Below are positions 19,127 through 28,032 of a DNA stretch of 64,000 bases, piece by piece (position 1 is the stretch's first letter; each line of letters starts with the position of its first letter). Location of the stretch: the NCBI GenBank assembly GCA_965279595.1, contig OZ257246.1:744001-808000 (forward strand), written 5' to 3'. The position numbers and the translations under genes are program-made. Source of the DNA: CAIKLP01 sp965279595. Its GTDB lineage: Bacteria > Bacteroidota > Bacteroidia > Sphingobacteriales > Sphingobacteriaceae. The notes below the pieces were generated by a model that saw only the letters and a program-made list of their open reading frames with translations, had not been told where the DNA came from and searched no databases.

Positions 19127-19156
19127 TAAAAATAGACCATAGTAGAAACTATCAAT

Positions 19157-20404
19157 ATGGAAAAAGGCATAAAAAAACTTCAGGACAAATTTAAATTTCT
19201 GAAAATTGAGAAAATCGAAGAAGAAGACCCTTTTGTTGAGGAAGGAGAAGTCCCTGAAATAGACATTTATTATGTAGTTTCTAATTTTAATGGAAATAAA
19301 AATATTTCTGTCACAATTGCTACCGAAGAAAGATTAAAGCTTCTAGATAATTTATTAGCATACGAGCCTATAATTCTAGATGAATATCTAGGAGTTAAAC
19401 ATAAAGACAAATATGAAATAGTCCTCACCACTGTTAGCAATAGATATATGGGACTTCATAATAGGAAACAGTCTTATGAGATATTATTAAATTATTTTAA
19501 GAATGAACTGGTCATAAAATTAGAAAGTAATGTTGAGAATTTGCCATCTGTTGACTTAAATAATATACTCAATAGATTTGGACCAGGAAGAAGAAATTGG
19601 ATATTAACAATTGAAAATTTTAAAAGGAACTCACCAGATGGACAAAATACTGACTTAAGGAATATACTTAATTCTGTATTATTTGACTTTGAATATAGCT
19701 TCAATTTGGCATTTGAACCGATAGAATTGAATAGCTTAAACAGAAGAATCCCAAGGCTTAAAAGACCATCACTGCCAATACCAAGTCATCCTATAAATTT
19801 TACATACAAAAGATATATCCCTGAACTAATTCAATACTATCATTTATCAGAAAAGGTTGATTACATTCCGTTTAAATATCTATGTTACTTTCACATAGTT
19901 GAATATTTCTCTGACAAAAGTGCTTATGTTGTTGTTGCCGAACAGGTAAAACATCTGTTATTAAAACCTGATTTTCATTTAAAGACAGATAACTACATTG
20001 AACAAGCTATCAATATTTTTAAAAAGGAGAATGAGAAGCATTTAACAGACAAAATAAAGTTAACAAGAGTTTTACAACAGTTTGTTATAATGAATGAATT
20101 TTACGAATACTTAGATTCTATCAACCTATTAGACCATTTTAAAAAAGAACAAATATTTAATTGTTCTAAACCACTTAAAATACCTGCAATCGATTTTACA
20201 AACGAAGGAACTTTTTTTCAATCATTGACCAATAGGATTTATGCAATACGTTGCTCAATTGTTCATTCAAACCCAGACTTTGATGAAACAAAAGCTGTTC
20301 CGTTTGTCCATACTTCAGAAAATGTATTTAGATTAAATATTGAAATGGCTTTAGTCTATGAAGTTTCGAGAAACATAGTTGTCAAATCAAGTGACACAAG
20401 ATAA
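19157..20404 (+). CDS. HEPN-motif protein of unknown function (possible defence RNase)
   Basis: A 415-residue soluble protein. The acidic N-terminal 200 residues match no family I recognise. The C-terminal part is alpha-helical and ends with RIYAIRCSIVHSN; Arg365 and His370 form an R-x4-H motif placed like the active site of HEPN RNases and of ApeA-like C-terminal HEPN domains. HEPN domains are common RNA-cleaving or toxic effectors in defence and toxin systems. The context fits: it is the first gene of an island carrying a type I restriction system, and it is bracketed by attC-like repeats. The gene ends 7 bases before the full element, as cassette genes do. Function is an inference; it could instead be a non-catalytic HEPN scaffold. 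Confidence 0.6.
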   Translation: MEKGIKKLQDKFKFLKIEKIEEEDPFVEEGEVPEIDIYYVVSNFNGNKNISVTIATEERLKLLDNLLAYEPIILDEYLGVKHKDKYEIVLTTVSNRYMGLHNRKQSYEILLNYFKNELVIKLESNVENLPSVDLNNILNRFGPGRRNWILTIENFKRNSPDGQNTDLRNILNSVLFDFEYSFNLAFEPIELNSLNRRIPRLKRPSLPIPSHPINFTYKRYIPELIQYYHLSEKVDYIPFKYLCYFHIVEYFSDKSAYVVVAEQVKHLLLKPDFHLKTDNYIEQAINIFKKENEKHLTDKIKLTRVLQQFVIMNEFYEYLDSINLLDHFKKEQIFNCSKPLKIPAIDFTNEGTFFQSLTNRIYAIRCSIVHSNPDFDETKAVPFVHTSENVFRLNIEMALVYEVSRNIVVKSSDTR

Positions 20405-20410
20405 ATTTAC

Positions 20411-20550
20411 TGCTGCTAACACGGGTTTGGCAAAAGTGGCGGTTCAGTGCTCTGAAGACACTTTTGTGGTTAATCAAAGTTTGGTTCTCCGCATCAACAT
20501 TTGTGGTGAAAATCGCCACTTTCGCCAAGCCCGAAACCGTTATCGGCAAC
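20411..20550 (+). repeat. attC-like imperfect inverted-repeat element, copy A
   Basis: The first 35-40 bases (from TGCTGCTAAC) and the last 40 (to GTTATCGGCAA) are imperfect inverted complements. They share GG-TTGGC, AAAGTGGCG and terminal TAAC/GTTA, so the single strand would fold into a long hairpin with small bulges. A second copy at about 27853-27983 differs at roughly 9 of 126 positions. The folded shape with TAAC...GTTA ends resembles integron attC recombination sites, although the 7-base core is only partly matched in this copy. A short ORF spanning it is not a gene. Confidence 0.75.
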
Positions 20551-20622
20551 TCTTGGGTTCCGAATGAACGCCACAGTAAACTTTAAAATGACAGTTTCTA
20601 TTAACAAATAAATCAGTACCAC

Positions 20623-21594
20623 TTGAAAAGGAGAGCATACATCGGACTAAGTTCACCGACAGCATATTTCTACGACCACGAACAAAAGTATTTCAAAGAA
20701 CCTTGGAGATGGAATCCAATTCTTGAATCCCCACAGGGACTCATAACCTTGTTTGACGAGATTTGGTTTTTAAGTCGTGCTCTATGTCCTGTAAGCTTGA
20801 GACGAGAATCTTATGTAAAGTTTTTGGATGAGGATTCATCTTATACACCACTTATTAAAGCTCTGACAGAGATTTTAAATACTCAACACCTTGATGGTTT
20901 AGTATCAAGTTATCCTACAATTGAAAACTTTATTGACATAGGTAGCCAGTATCCTAAAGAGCAATTTAAAAGATACGGTCAAGTAATTGAAGCAATATAT
21001 GGAAGACCATATGGCTCTGATGCACCAATAGACAATCACAGCCACGAAATAGAATTATGCGGTTTAAGTGTTAGCGGAAATTCTATGCGACTTGAACTGC
21101 TTGCCTACGATATTGCTTTCCTCAGTTCTGCGGGTATCAGAAACATCGAATTAATAACAAACAGTTTTAATAGTGCTGCATTTATTGCTAAACCAACCAC
21201 AATTCAGAATATTCAAGTAGCACACGGTATAACAATAAAGAGAGTTCCTTTCTTACAGTCACCAAATGGTCCTGTAATCAAAAGAATTGAAGCTATCCGA
21301 GAAAGTAATTTTCTTATAGACTTTCGTAATAAAATATTGAGTAGTGAGAATCCAGAAAATTTCGCTGATCTTGTAGCAAATATTGAAACTGAATTTCAAA
21401 ACTATCGCAATTATGTTCTGCTTCAGCTACAAAACAATAGTAAAATTGGGACAAGCATTGCCAACAATGCAATTTCTTTTGTTATCGGCGGATTTATCCC
21501 GGGTGTTGGAGAAATTAAATCAATAAGAAGTGATGCCGAATCAAGAAAATTTAGTTGGACTGGTTTTCTTGCTGACATTGAACAAAACGCTTGA
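20623..21594 (+). CDS. Unrecognised island protein (TTG start)
   Basis: A 323-residue soluble protein that I cannot assign to a family. An upstream in-frame stop leaves TTG at 20623 as the first good start. The protein begins RRAYIGLSSPTAYFYDH, has a W-R-W-N-P segment, and ends with a more hydrophobic stretch (FVIGGFIPGVGE, about 283-294). It has no signal peptide, Walker motif or nuclease signature that I can see. It lies between an attC-like element (80 bases upstream) and a partial copy (47 bases downstream), so it looks like a single-gene cassette. Its place between a HEPN-motif gene and a restriction operon suggests, but does not show, a role in phage defence. Confidence 0.6.
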   Translation: MKRRAYIGLSSPTAYFYDHEQKYFKEPWRWNPILESPQGLITLFDEIWFLSRALCPVSLRRESYVKFLDEDSSYTPLIKALTEILNTQHLDGLVSSYPTIENFIDIGSQYPKEQFKRYGQVIEAIYGRPYGSDAPIDNHSHEIELCGLSVSGNSMRLELLAYDIAFLSSAGIRNIELITNSFNSAAFIAKPTTIQNIQVAHGITIKRVPFLQSPNGPVIKRIEAIRESNFLIDFRNKILSSENPENFADLVANIETEFQNYRNYVLLQLQNNSKIGTSIANNAISFVIGGFIPGVGEIKSIRSDAESRKFSWTGFLADIEQNA

Positions 21595-21640
21595 TTGGGT
21601 TAGCAGTATGATAGAAATAAACTTACAGCACAGAAATAGA

Positions 21641-21668
21641 GCAGCCGCTAACACGGTATAGGCAAGCG
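21641..21668 (+). repeat. Partial attC-like element, left end
   Basis: GCAGCCGCTAACACGG followed by TATAGGCAAGCG repeats the left end of copy A, agreeing at GCTAACACGG and GGCAA. No matching right arm was found within 300 bases, so it is truncated or diverged. Confidence 0.45.
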
Positions 21669-21842
21669 TAAAGACCGACACAACAACCATTAAACTGACA
21701 GAAAATTATCGAAACGACTGGACAACATATAAACTTAACAGCGGACTTTTTTCCGACACAACAGCCTAACGCTTCCTGTTTTATTTTTTTTGCCGACCCG
21801 CATTTTTTAAAAACAATTTTAGCCAGCCACACAAGTGGCACA

Positions 21843-21888
21843 TTTGGTTTTGCCCGACACACAAAGCCGACCCTTCGGCAAAACCAAA
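21843..21888. repeat. 12-base inverted repeat (hairpin) upstream of hsdM
   Basis: TTTGGTTTTGCC at 21843-21854 is perfectly complementary to GGCAAAACCAAA at 21877-21888 with a 22-base spacer. It may be a hairpin in the hsd leader, an operator or part of a degenerate cassette end. Confidence 0.5.
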
Positions 21889-21960
21889 AGAGCCGCTTTT
21901 TAGCCAACGCACCGACTTAAAAACGTAAATTAGCAACCTAATAAATAAAGAGAATTTTAA

Positions 21961-23529
21961 ATGTCAGAAGACCAAAAGAAACAACTTGAACAACAGCTTT
22001 GGAATATAGCCAATACGCTGAGAGGCAAAATGAATGCGGACGAGTTTCGTGACTATATTTTGGGCTTTATTTTCTATAAATACCTTTCTGAGAAAATGGA
22101 TATTTATGCAAATAACATTTTGAAAGCCGACAAGATTAAATACAAAGAAATAAAAGAAAACACCAAACAAGGCAAAGAATACATTGAAGCCATCAAAGAG
22201 GAATCTTTGGAGAAATTGGGCTATTTCTTAAAACCTTCTGAACTGTTTAGTGAAGTGGCTAAACGAGGTAACAGCGATGTTGAAGGCGAAAACAATTTTA
22301 TACTTGAAGACCTGCAAAAAATCCTGAACAATATTCAGCTCTCAACAATGGGAACGGAAAGCGAAGAGGATTTTGACCATTTGTTTGAGGATATGGATTT
22401 GAACAGTACCAAACTCGGCAAATCTCCAGAAGCAAGAAATGAAATTATTGCAAAGGTGCTATCGCACCTTAACAAAATTGATTTTAAACTGGAGCAAACC
22501 GAATTAGATGTATTGGGCGATGCTTACGAATACCTAATTGGACAGTTTGCCAGTGGTGCAGGAAAAAAAGCAGGCGAATTTTATACACCGCAGGAAGTAA
22601 GTAAAGTATTGGCAAAAATTGTAACCACAGGAAAAAGTAAACTGAAATCGGTTTATGACCCAACTTGTGGTTCGGGTTCTTTGTTGCTTCGTGTAGCAAA
22701 GGAAGTAAAAGAAGTAAGCAACTTTTACGGACAGGAAATGAACCGCACTACCTACAACCTTGCCCGTATGAATATGATTTTGCACGGTGTGCATTATCGC
22801 AAATTCAATATTAAGCAAGAAGATACATTAGAAAATCCACAACATACTGGACAACAATTTGAAGCCATTGTTGCTAATCCACCATTTTCGGCTGAATGGA
22901 GTGCAAACCCATTATTTACTAGTGACGACCGATTTAGTCAGTATGGTAAATTAGCTCCAGCAGGAAAAGCAGATTTTGCTTTTGTGCAACATATGATTCA
23001 CCATTTGGCAGAAAATGGAACAATGGCAATTGTGTTACCGCACGGCACATTATTTAGAAGTGGATCGGAACAACACATTCGTAAATACTTAATTGAAGAC
23101 AGAAATTATTTAGATGCTGTAATTGGTTTGCCAGCAAACTTATTTTACGGAACGCCAATTCCTACTTGTATTATGGTTTTCAAAAAGTGTAAAGAAAATC
23201 CGAACGATGTTTTGTTTATTAATGCAGCCGAGCATTTTGTAAGAGGTACACAAAACACATTACGACAGGAGGATATTGACCGTATAGTTTCTACTTACAG
23301 AGAACGAAAAGAAATTGATAGGTTTAGTAGTTTAGCAACACTTGATTTTATTGCCGAAAACGAATACAATTTGAATATTCCTCGTTATGTAAACACATTT
23401 GAGGAACAAGAAAGTATTGATATTGTATCAGTCGCAAGGCAATTGCGAAGCCTTGAAAAAGAAATGAAAGATACAGATGCTGATCTAACTGCATTTTGTA
23501 AAGAACTTAAAATTGACACACCTTTTTAA
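21961..23529 (+). CDS. hsdM: Type I restriction-modification system, DNA methyltransferase subunit
   Basis: A 522-residue N6-adenine DNA methyltransferase subunit that, with HsdS, methylates both strands of a bipartite site. The N-terminal helical HsdM_N domain covers about 1-190. GEFYTPQEV (206-213) leads into the SAM-binding motif I DPTCGSGS (233-240), and the catalytic motif IV NPPF is at 306-309. Length and order are those of the EcoR124/HsdM family. The gene opens a three-gene operon: two bases separate its stop from the hsdS start. All motifs are intact, so the enzyme is expected to be active. Confidence 0.97.
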   Translation: MSEDQKKQLEQQLWNIANTLRGKMNADEFRDYILGFIFYKYLSEKMDIYANNILKADKIKYKEIKENTKQGKEYIEAIKEESLEKLGYFLKPSELFSEVAKRGNSDVEGENNFILEDLQKILNNIQLSTMGTESEEDFDHLFEDMDLNSTKLGKSPEARNEIIAKVLSHLNKIDFKLEQTELDVLGDAYEYLIGQFASGAGKKAGEFYTPQEVSKVLAKIVTTGKSKLKSVYDPTCGSGSLLLRVAKEVKEVSNFYGQEMNRTTYNLARMNMILHGVHYRKFNIKQEDTLENPQHTGQQFEAIVANPPFSAEWSANPLFTSDDRFSQYGKLAPAGKADFAFVQHMIHHLAENGTMAIVLPHGTLFRSGSEQHIRKYLIEDRNYLDAVIGLPANLFYGTPIPTCIMVFKKCKENPNDVLFINAAEHFVRGTQNTLRQEDIDRIVSTYRERKEIDRFSSLATLDFIAENEYNLNIPRYVNTFEEQESIDIVSVARQLRSLEKEMKDTDADLTAFCKELKIDTPF

Positions 23530-23531
23530 CA

Positions 23532-24764
23532 ATGGAAAAACAACAAAGCAAAAAACCGCTTGTGAGGTTTCCAGAGTTCAAAGATGCTTGGGAACATAAA
23601 CAACTTAATGAACTTTTAAGCGAAGCCAAAAAGCGAAACGAGGATTTGAAATATGGTAAAGACGAAGTTCTTTCTGTTTCCGGTGAATTGGGTATTGTAA
23701 ACCAAATTGAGCATTTAGGAAGAAGTTACGCAGGTGTTTCTGTTCATCAATACCACGTTGTGGAAGTTGGTGACATTGTTTATACAAAAAGCCCACTGAA
23801 AGCAAATCCTTTTGGGATTATAAAACTCAACAAAGGCAAAGCAGGTATTGTATCAACGCTTTATGCTGTTTACAAAGTAAATCAGCAAACGGCTTATGGG
23901 CCTTTTATTGATTACTACTTTTCGTTAGAAGCTAATACCAATCGCTATTTGCGACCATTGGTAAAGAAGGGTGCCAAAAACGATATGAAGATTAACAATG
24001 CTTATGTGTTGCACGACAGAATATTTGCACCAACTATTCTCGAACAAAAACGCATTGCTTCTTTTTTTACGGTATTGGACAAGAAAATTGCCGACCTCAA
24101 ACAAAAGAAAACTCTTTTAGATCAATACAAGAAAAGTGTTACTCAAAAATTACTTTCACAAGAATTGAGATTTAAGGATAAGAAAGGTAAACCTTTTACC
24201 AAATGGGAAAAGAAAAAGTTAGGGCAAATTGGCGAATGCTTTATTGGTTTGACATATTCTCCAAATGATGTAGTTGAATCAGGAGGCACATTGGTATTGC
24301 GTTCTTCCAACATACAAAATGGGACATTAGCATTTGAAGATAATGTATTTGTAAATGCTAAAATCGCCGACAAGAACTTTGTCAAGGAAAATGATATACT
24401 TATTTGTGCAAGAAACGGCAGTAGAAGTTTAATTGGAAAGTGTGCATTAATTAAGAAAGAAAACGAAGGATATGCTTTTGGAGCTTTTATGTCAATTTTT
24501 AGAAGTGATAATAATCACTTTGTTTATCAGCTTTTTCAAACTGATTCTTTTTACAAACAAGTGAATGAGCATTTAGGTGCGACAATTAACCAAGTTACAA
24601 CCAAAAGTCTTAATTCGTTTTCATTTCTATTCCCTTGCAAAGAAGAACAAGATAGGATAACTGATTTTCTGAGCAGAATTGATAGCAAAATCGAACATAC
24701 CCAGAAATTAATAAATAAAACTCAACAATACAAAAAAGGCTTGTTACAAAAGATGTTTATTTAA
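23532..24764 (+). CDS. hsdS: Type I restriction-modification system, specificity subunit
   Basis: A 410-residue specificity subunit. It shows the two-fold HsdS plan: target-recognition domain 1 (about 15-165), a conserved coiled-coil spacer beginning QKRIASFFTVLDKKI (about 172-200), target-recognition domain 2 (about 220-370) and a C-terminal spacer with E-x-Q-x-R-I-T-D-F-L. The two recognition domains set the two halves of the methylation site, which cannot be read from sequence. Its stop TAA overlaps the hsdR ATG by one base, so translation is coupled. HsdS genes evolve quickly by domain exchange, and no disruption is seen here. Confidence 0.96.
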   Translation: MEKQQSKKPLVRFPEFKDAWEHKQLNELLSEAKKRNEDLKYGKDEVLSVSGELGIVNQIEHLGRSYAGVSVHQYHVVEVGDIVYTKSPLKANPFGIIKLNKGKAGIVSTLYAVYKVNQQTAYGPFIDYYFSLEANTNRYLRPLVKKGAKNDMKINNAYVLHDRIFAPTILEQKRIASFFTVLDKKIADLKQKKTLLDQYKKSVTQKLLSQELRFKDKKGKPFTKWEKKKLGQIGECFIGLTYSPNDVVESGGTLVLRSSNIQNGTLAFEDNVFVNAKIADKNFVKENDILICARNGSRSLIGKCALIKKENEGYAFGAFMSIFRSDNNHFVYQLFQTDSFYKQVNEHLGATINQVTTKSLNSFSFLFPCKEEQDRITDFLSRIDSKIEHTQKLINKTQQYKKGLLQKMFI

Positions 24765-27619
24765 TGGCTAAGCAACCCGAACAAATATTAGAAGAACAAT
24801 TGGTGGCACAACTGCAAAAGTTGGGTTATGGCTTGGTGCAATTGAAAGACGAAAAAGGTTTAATTGGTAACCTTAAACAACAATTAGAGAAGCACAACAA
24901 TATACAATTCAGCAAAGCAGAATTTGAAAAGGTGTTGAATATTTTGAGCAAAGGTTCGGTATTTGAAAAAGCGAAAACGCTTCGGGAAAAACAACACATT
25001 GTAAGAGATAATGGCGACAACCTTTATTTTGAGTTTATTAATTCAGAACATTGGTGTCAAAATCAGTTTCAGGTTACGCATCAAATAACCGTTGAAGGCA
25101 CTTATAAAAACCGTTATGATGTTACATTATTGATAAATGGTTTGCCCTTGGTTCAAATAGAACTCAAACGCAGAGGACTGGAACTGAAAGAAGCCTTTAA
25201 TCAAATTAACCGCTATCAACGCCATTCATTCGGGGCAAATTCTGCTTTGTTTCAATATCTGCAAATATTTGTAATCAGCAACGGTGTAAATACAAAGTAT
25301 TACGCCAACAACAGGCATCAATCTTTTAAACAAACTTTTTACTGGACAGACAAAGAAAACAAACGCCTAACCAATATTCTCAACGGTTTTACAAGCGAGT
25401 TTTTAGAACCTTGCCACATCAGCAAAATGATATGCAAATACATTGTGCTGAACGAAACCAACAAAATATTGATGGTGCTTCGTCCTTATCAATTTTATGC
25501 AGTAGAAGCACTCATAGACAGAGTAAAGAACAGTAACAAATACGGATATATTTGGCATACTACAGGTTCGGGCAAAACCCTGACTTCATTTAAAGCCAGT
25601 CAGATTTTAATGAATTTGCCTCAAGTAAAAAAAGTGGTGTTTGTGGTTGACAGAAAAGATTTGGATTACCAGACCAACAAAGAGTTCAACAGTTTTAGTA
25701 AAGGCTGTATTGACGGCACAGACAACACCAAACAATTAGTTCAGCAGTTTTCAGACGATACCAAACTCATAGTTACCACTATTCAAAAACTCAATACTGC
25801 AATCAGCAAAAAACAGTATTTGAGCAAAATGGAAAAACTGCAAGACGAACGAATTGTTTTCATTTTTGACGAATGCCACCGCAGTCAGTTTGGCGAAACA
25901 CACAACCGCATCAAAGCATTTTTCAATACCATTCAGTTGTTTGGTTTTACTGGCACTCCCATTTTTGCTGACAATGCTGTAAAAAATGAATTGGGCAAAC
26001 GCACCACTACCGAACTGTTTGGCGAATGTTTGCACAAATATGTAATTACCGATGCCATCAAAGATGAAAACGTATTGAAGTTTTCAGTTGAATATGTTGG
26101 CAGATACAAACGCAAAGAAACCGCCACCGAAATTGATATTGAAGTAGAAGACATTGACACCAAAGAGTTGATGGAATCGCCTAAGCGATTAGAAAAAATT
26201 ACCGATTACATTATTGCCAATCACAATCGCAAAACACACAATCGGGATTTTACAGCAATGTTTTGTGTGAGCAGTGTAGAAACGCTGATAAAATATTACG
26301 ACATCTTCCAACGCAAAAAAGAAGAAGGCAAACATAATTTACGGATAGTAACTATTTTCAGCTATGCCACCAACGAAGACGATGCAGATGCAAACGGATT
26401 TTTGCCCGAAGAACTTTCAGTTGTAGAAGAACCAAGAGCATTGTATGGCTTACAGGCTCACAGTCGTGAAAAATTGGACGAATTTATCGGGCATTACAAT
26501 CAAATGTTTGAAACCAAATTTTCGACCAAAGACAGTGAAAGTTTTTACAACTATTACAACGACATTTCTAAGAAAGTAAAAGAACGTAAAATTGATATTT
26601 TACTGGTAGTAAATATGTTCCTCACAGGGTTTGACAGTCAAACGCTGAACACAATGTATGTGGACAAAAACCTGAAATATCACGGACTGATACAAGCCTA
26701 TTCAAGAACCAACCGAATTTTAAACGAACAAAAATCACAAGGTAACATTATTGTTTTCCGTAACCTTAAAAACGCCACTGACCAAGCTATTACCCTATTC
26801 AGCAACAAAGAAGCGATAGAGGTAATTATAATGAAGCCTTATGAAGATTACACAAAGAAATTCAATGTGGCATTCATAGAACTGATAAAAATAACGCCAA
26901 CCGTAAACAGCGTAAACGATTTAAAAAGCGAAGATGACGAACTTGAATTCATCAAAGCATTTAGAGAGTTGATGCGAATAAAAAATATTCTCACCGCTTT
27001 TGCTGATTTTAAATGGGAAGATTTGGCAATGGCTGAACAGCTTTTTGAAGATTACAAAAGCAAGTATCTTGACTTGTACGATAAAGTAAAAAGCAACCAC
27101 CAAAAAGAGAAAGTTTCCATTTTGGAAGATGTGGACTTTGAACTGGAATTAATTCACCGTGATGAAATCAATGTGAATTACATCATTCAGTTGCTCATAA
27201 AATTAAAAGCTAGCGTTCGGAAAGACGTTACCAAAACAGAAAAAGAAATTTTCAATTTGCTCAACAGCGATGCCCAATTACGTAGCAAACGAGAATTGAT
27301 AGAAAAGTTCATTCAAGAAAACTTACCAGTTTTAGAAGACACAGACAACATTCCCGAAGCATTCGATAAATTCTGGAATGAAGAGCAACAAAAGGCATTT
27401 CATAAATTAGTAAAAGACGAAAATCTCTCAGCCGACAAAACCGAAAAAATAATTGAGGATTATTTGTTCGCTGAAAGAGAACCATTAAGAGATGAAGTGC
27501 TTGAACTTATTGAAGGAAACAAACCAACAGTTTTAGAACGTAAAAAAGTTGGCGACAGAATATTGAGCAAGATTTTAGATTTTGTGGACACTTTTATTAA
27601 TGGAATGACAGGGAAATGA
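24764..27619 (+). CDS. hsdR: Type I restriction-modification system, endonuclease/translocase subunit
   Basis: A 951-residue restriction subunit that translocates DNA with ATP and cuts unmethylated phage DNA. The N-terminal PD-(D/E)xK nuclease shows Asp119 in RYDV and the E-x-K pair at 133-135 in QIELK. The SF2 motor has Walker A TTGSGKT (266-272), DEAD-box variant DECH (369-372) and motif III FTGTP (395-399). A motif VI-like AYSRTNR follows near 645, and the C-terminal helical region binds the HsdM2S core. No frameshift or missing residue was noticed, so the whole system appears functional. It is the last gene of the operon. A spacer and attC-like copy B lie downstream. Confidence 0.97.
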   Translation: MAKQPEQILEEQLVAQLQKLGYGLVQLKDEKGLIGNLKQQLEKHNNIQFSKAEFEKVLNILSKGSVFEKAKTLREKQHIVRDNGDNLYFEFINSEHWCQNQFQVTHQITVEGTYKNRYDVTLLINGLPLVQIELKRRGLELKEAFNQINRYQRHSFGANSALFQYLQIFVISNGVNTKYYANNRHQSFKQTFYWTDKENKRLTNILNGFTSEFLEPCHISKMICKYIVLNETNKILMVLRPYQFYAVEALIDRVKNSNKYGYIWHTTGSGKTLTSFKASQILMNLPQVKKVVFVVDRKDLDYQTNKEFNSFSKGCIDGTDNTKQLVQQFSDDTKLIVTTIQKLNTAISKKQYLSKMEKLQDERIVFIFDECHRSQFGETHNRIKAFFNTIQLFGFTGTPIFADNAVKNELGKRTTTELFGECLHKYVITDAIKDENVLKFSVEYVGRYKRKETATEIDIEVEDIDTKELMESPKRLEKITDYIIANHNRKTHNRDFTAMFCVSSVETLIKYYDIFQRKKEEGKHNLRIVTIFSYATNEDDADANGFLPEELSVVEEPRALYGLQAHSREKLDEFIGHYNQMFETKFSTKDSESFYNYYNDISKKVKERKIDILLVVNMFLTGFDSQTLNTMYVDKNLKYHGLIQAYSRTNRILNEQKSQGNIIVFRNLKNATDQAITLFSNKEAIEVIIMKPYEDYTKKFNVAFIELIKITPTVNSVNDLKSEDDELEFIKAFRELMRIKNILTAFADFKWEDLAMAEQLFEDYKSKYLDLYDKVKSNHQKEKVSILEDVDFELELIHRDEINVNYIIQLLIKLKASVRKDVTKTEKEIFNLLNSDAQLRSKRELIEKFIQENLPVLEDTDNIPEAFDKFWNEEQQKAFHKLVKDENLSADKTEKIIEDYLFAEREPLRDEVLELIEGNKPTVLERKKVGDRILSKILDFVDTFINGMTGK

Positions 27620-27852
27620 GAACAGAAATAAAAAGCCAACGCAATTTGCAAGCACAATTAAAAACCGCACAAGCCATCACACGACCAAAGTTTTTAATAG
27701 AGCTTGCAAAGTCGTCCCAAAAGAAAAATTGTTTTTAAAAATTTCCAACGCTTCAAAAAAAAATAAAAAACGCAACGCGCAGCCGATACGACAATGACAC
27801 AGAAACTCAATCCTGACAATGGTTTGCAAGGTCGGTGGACAAAAATCACTGG
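27620..27852. other. Spacer after hsdR
   Basis: About 230 bases with no credible gene. A 39-codon frame overlapping the hsdR stop is low-complexity and probably chance. At 27725-27741 a short A/T-rich core (AAAATTG-TTTTTAAAAA) occurs in inverse orientation to 21803-21820 on the other side of the operon. Confidence 0.4.
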
Positions 27853-27983
27853 CTATAACACGGGTTTGGCAAAAGTGGCGGTTCAGTGCTTCGCAGACAC
27901 ATTTGTGGCTAATCAAAGTTTGTTTCTCCGCATCAACATTTGTGGTGAAAATCGCCACCTTCGCCAAGCCCGAAAACGTTAAA
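27853..27983 (+). repeat. attC-like imperfect inverted-repeat element, copy B
   Basis: Runs from CTATAACACGGG to CGTTAAAT. Over about 126 bases it matches copy A (20417-20542) at all but about nine positions. The right end GTTAAAT fits the attC core GTTRRRY exactly, and the left end has TAAC. The arms are complementary across GGGTTTGGC/GCCAAGCCC and AAGTGGCG/CGCCACCTT. Together with copy A it brackets the unknown gene and the hsd operon. Confidence 0.75.
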
Positions 27984-28032
27984 TTCCTCACAACTCCATA
28001 TAACAAGAAAACCATCTTTCATAAATTTATCC

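Larger units (their letters stand above)
18842..19156. other. Intergenic boundary of the accessory island
   Basis: AT-rich spacer of about 315 bases between the beta-helix gene and the first island gene. It holds the beta-helix promoter box (separate entry) and, at 19116-19126, a half-site matching the right end of the attC-like elements. No ORF or RNA was seen. Confidence 0.5.
21595..21960. other. Structured intergenic spacer before the hsd operon
   Basis: About 365 bases, richer in G/C and C-G-A-C words than the flanking genes. It holds the left end of an attC-like element (21641-21668) and a hairpin (21843-21888). A minus-strand open frame here (21623-21907) is Cys-rich low-complexity and not credible. 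The hsd promoter must lie in it. Confidence 0.5.

Noticed and set aside
20379..20567. 62-codon ORF after the HEPN-motif gene
   Set aside because: It coincides with attC-like copy A and its translation resembles the ORF in copy B only because the repeat DNA is the same.
21623..21907. 94-codon minus-strand ORF with many Cys
   Set aside because: Low-complexity composition, no start signal, overlaps repeat and hairpin structure, and no family resemblance.
27616..27738. 39-codon frame overlapping the hsdR stop by ATGA
   Set aside because: Overlap looks like coupling, but the peptide is Lys/Gln-rich and featureless, and the spacer resembles non-coding island DNA.
27794..27982. 62-codon ORF over repeat copy B
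   Set aside because: Same reason: it is non-coding repeat DNA read as protein.
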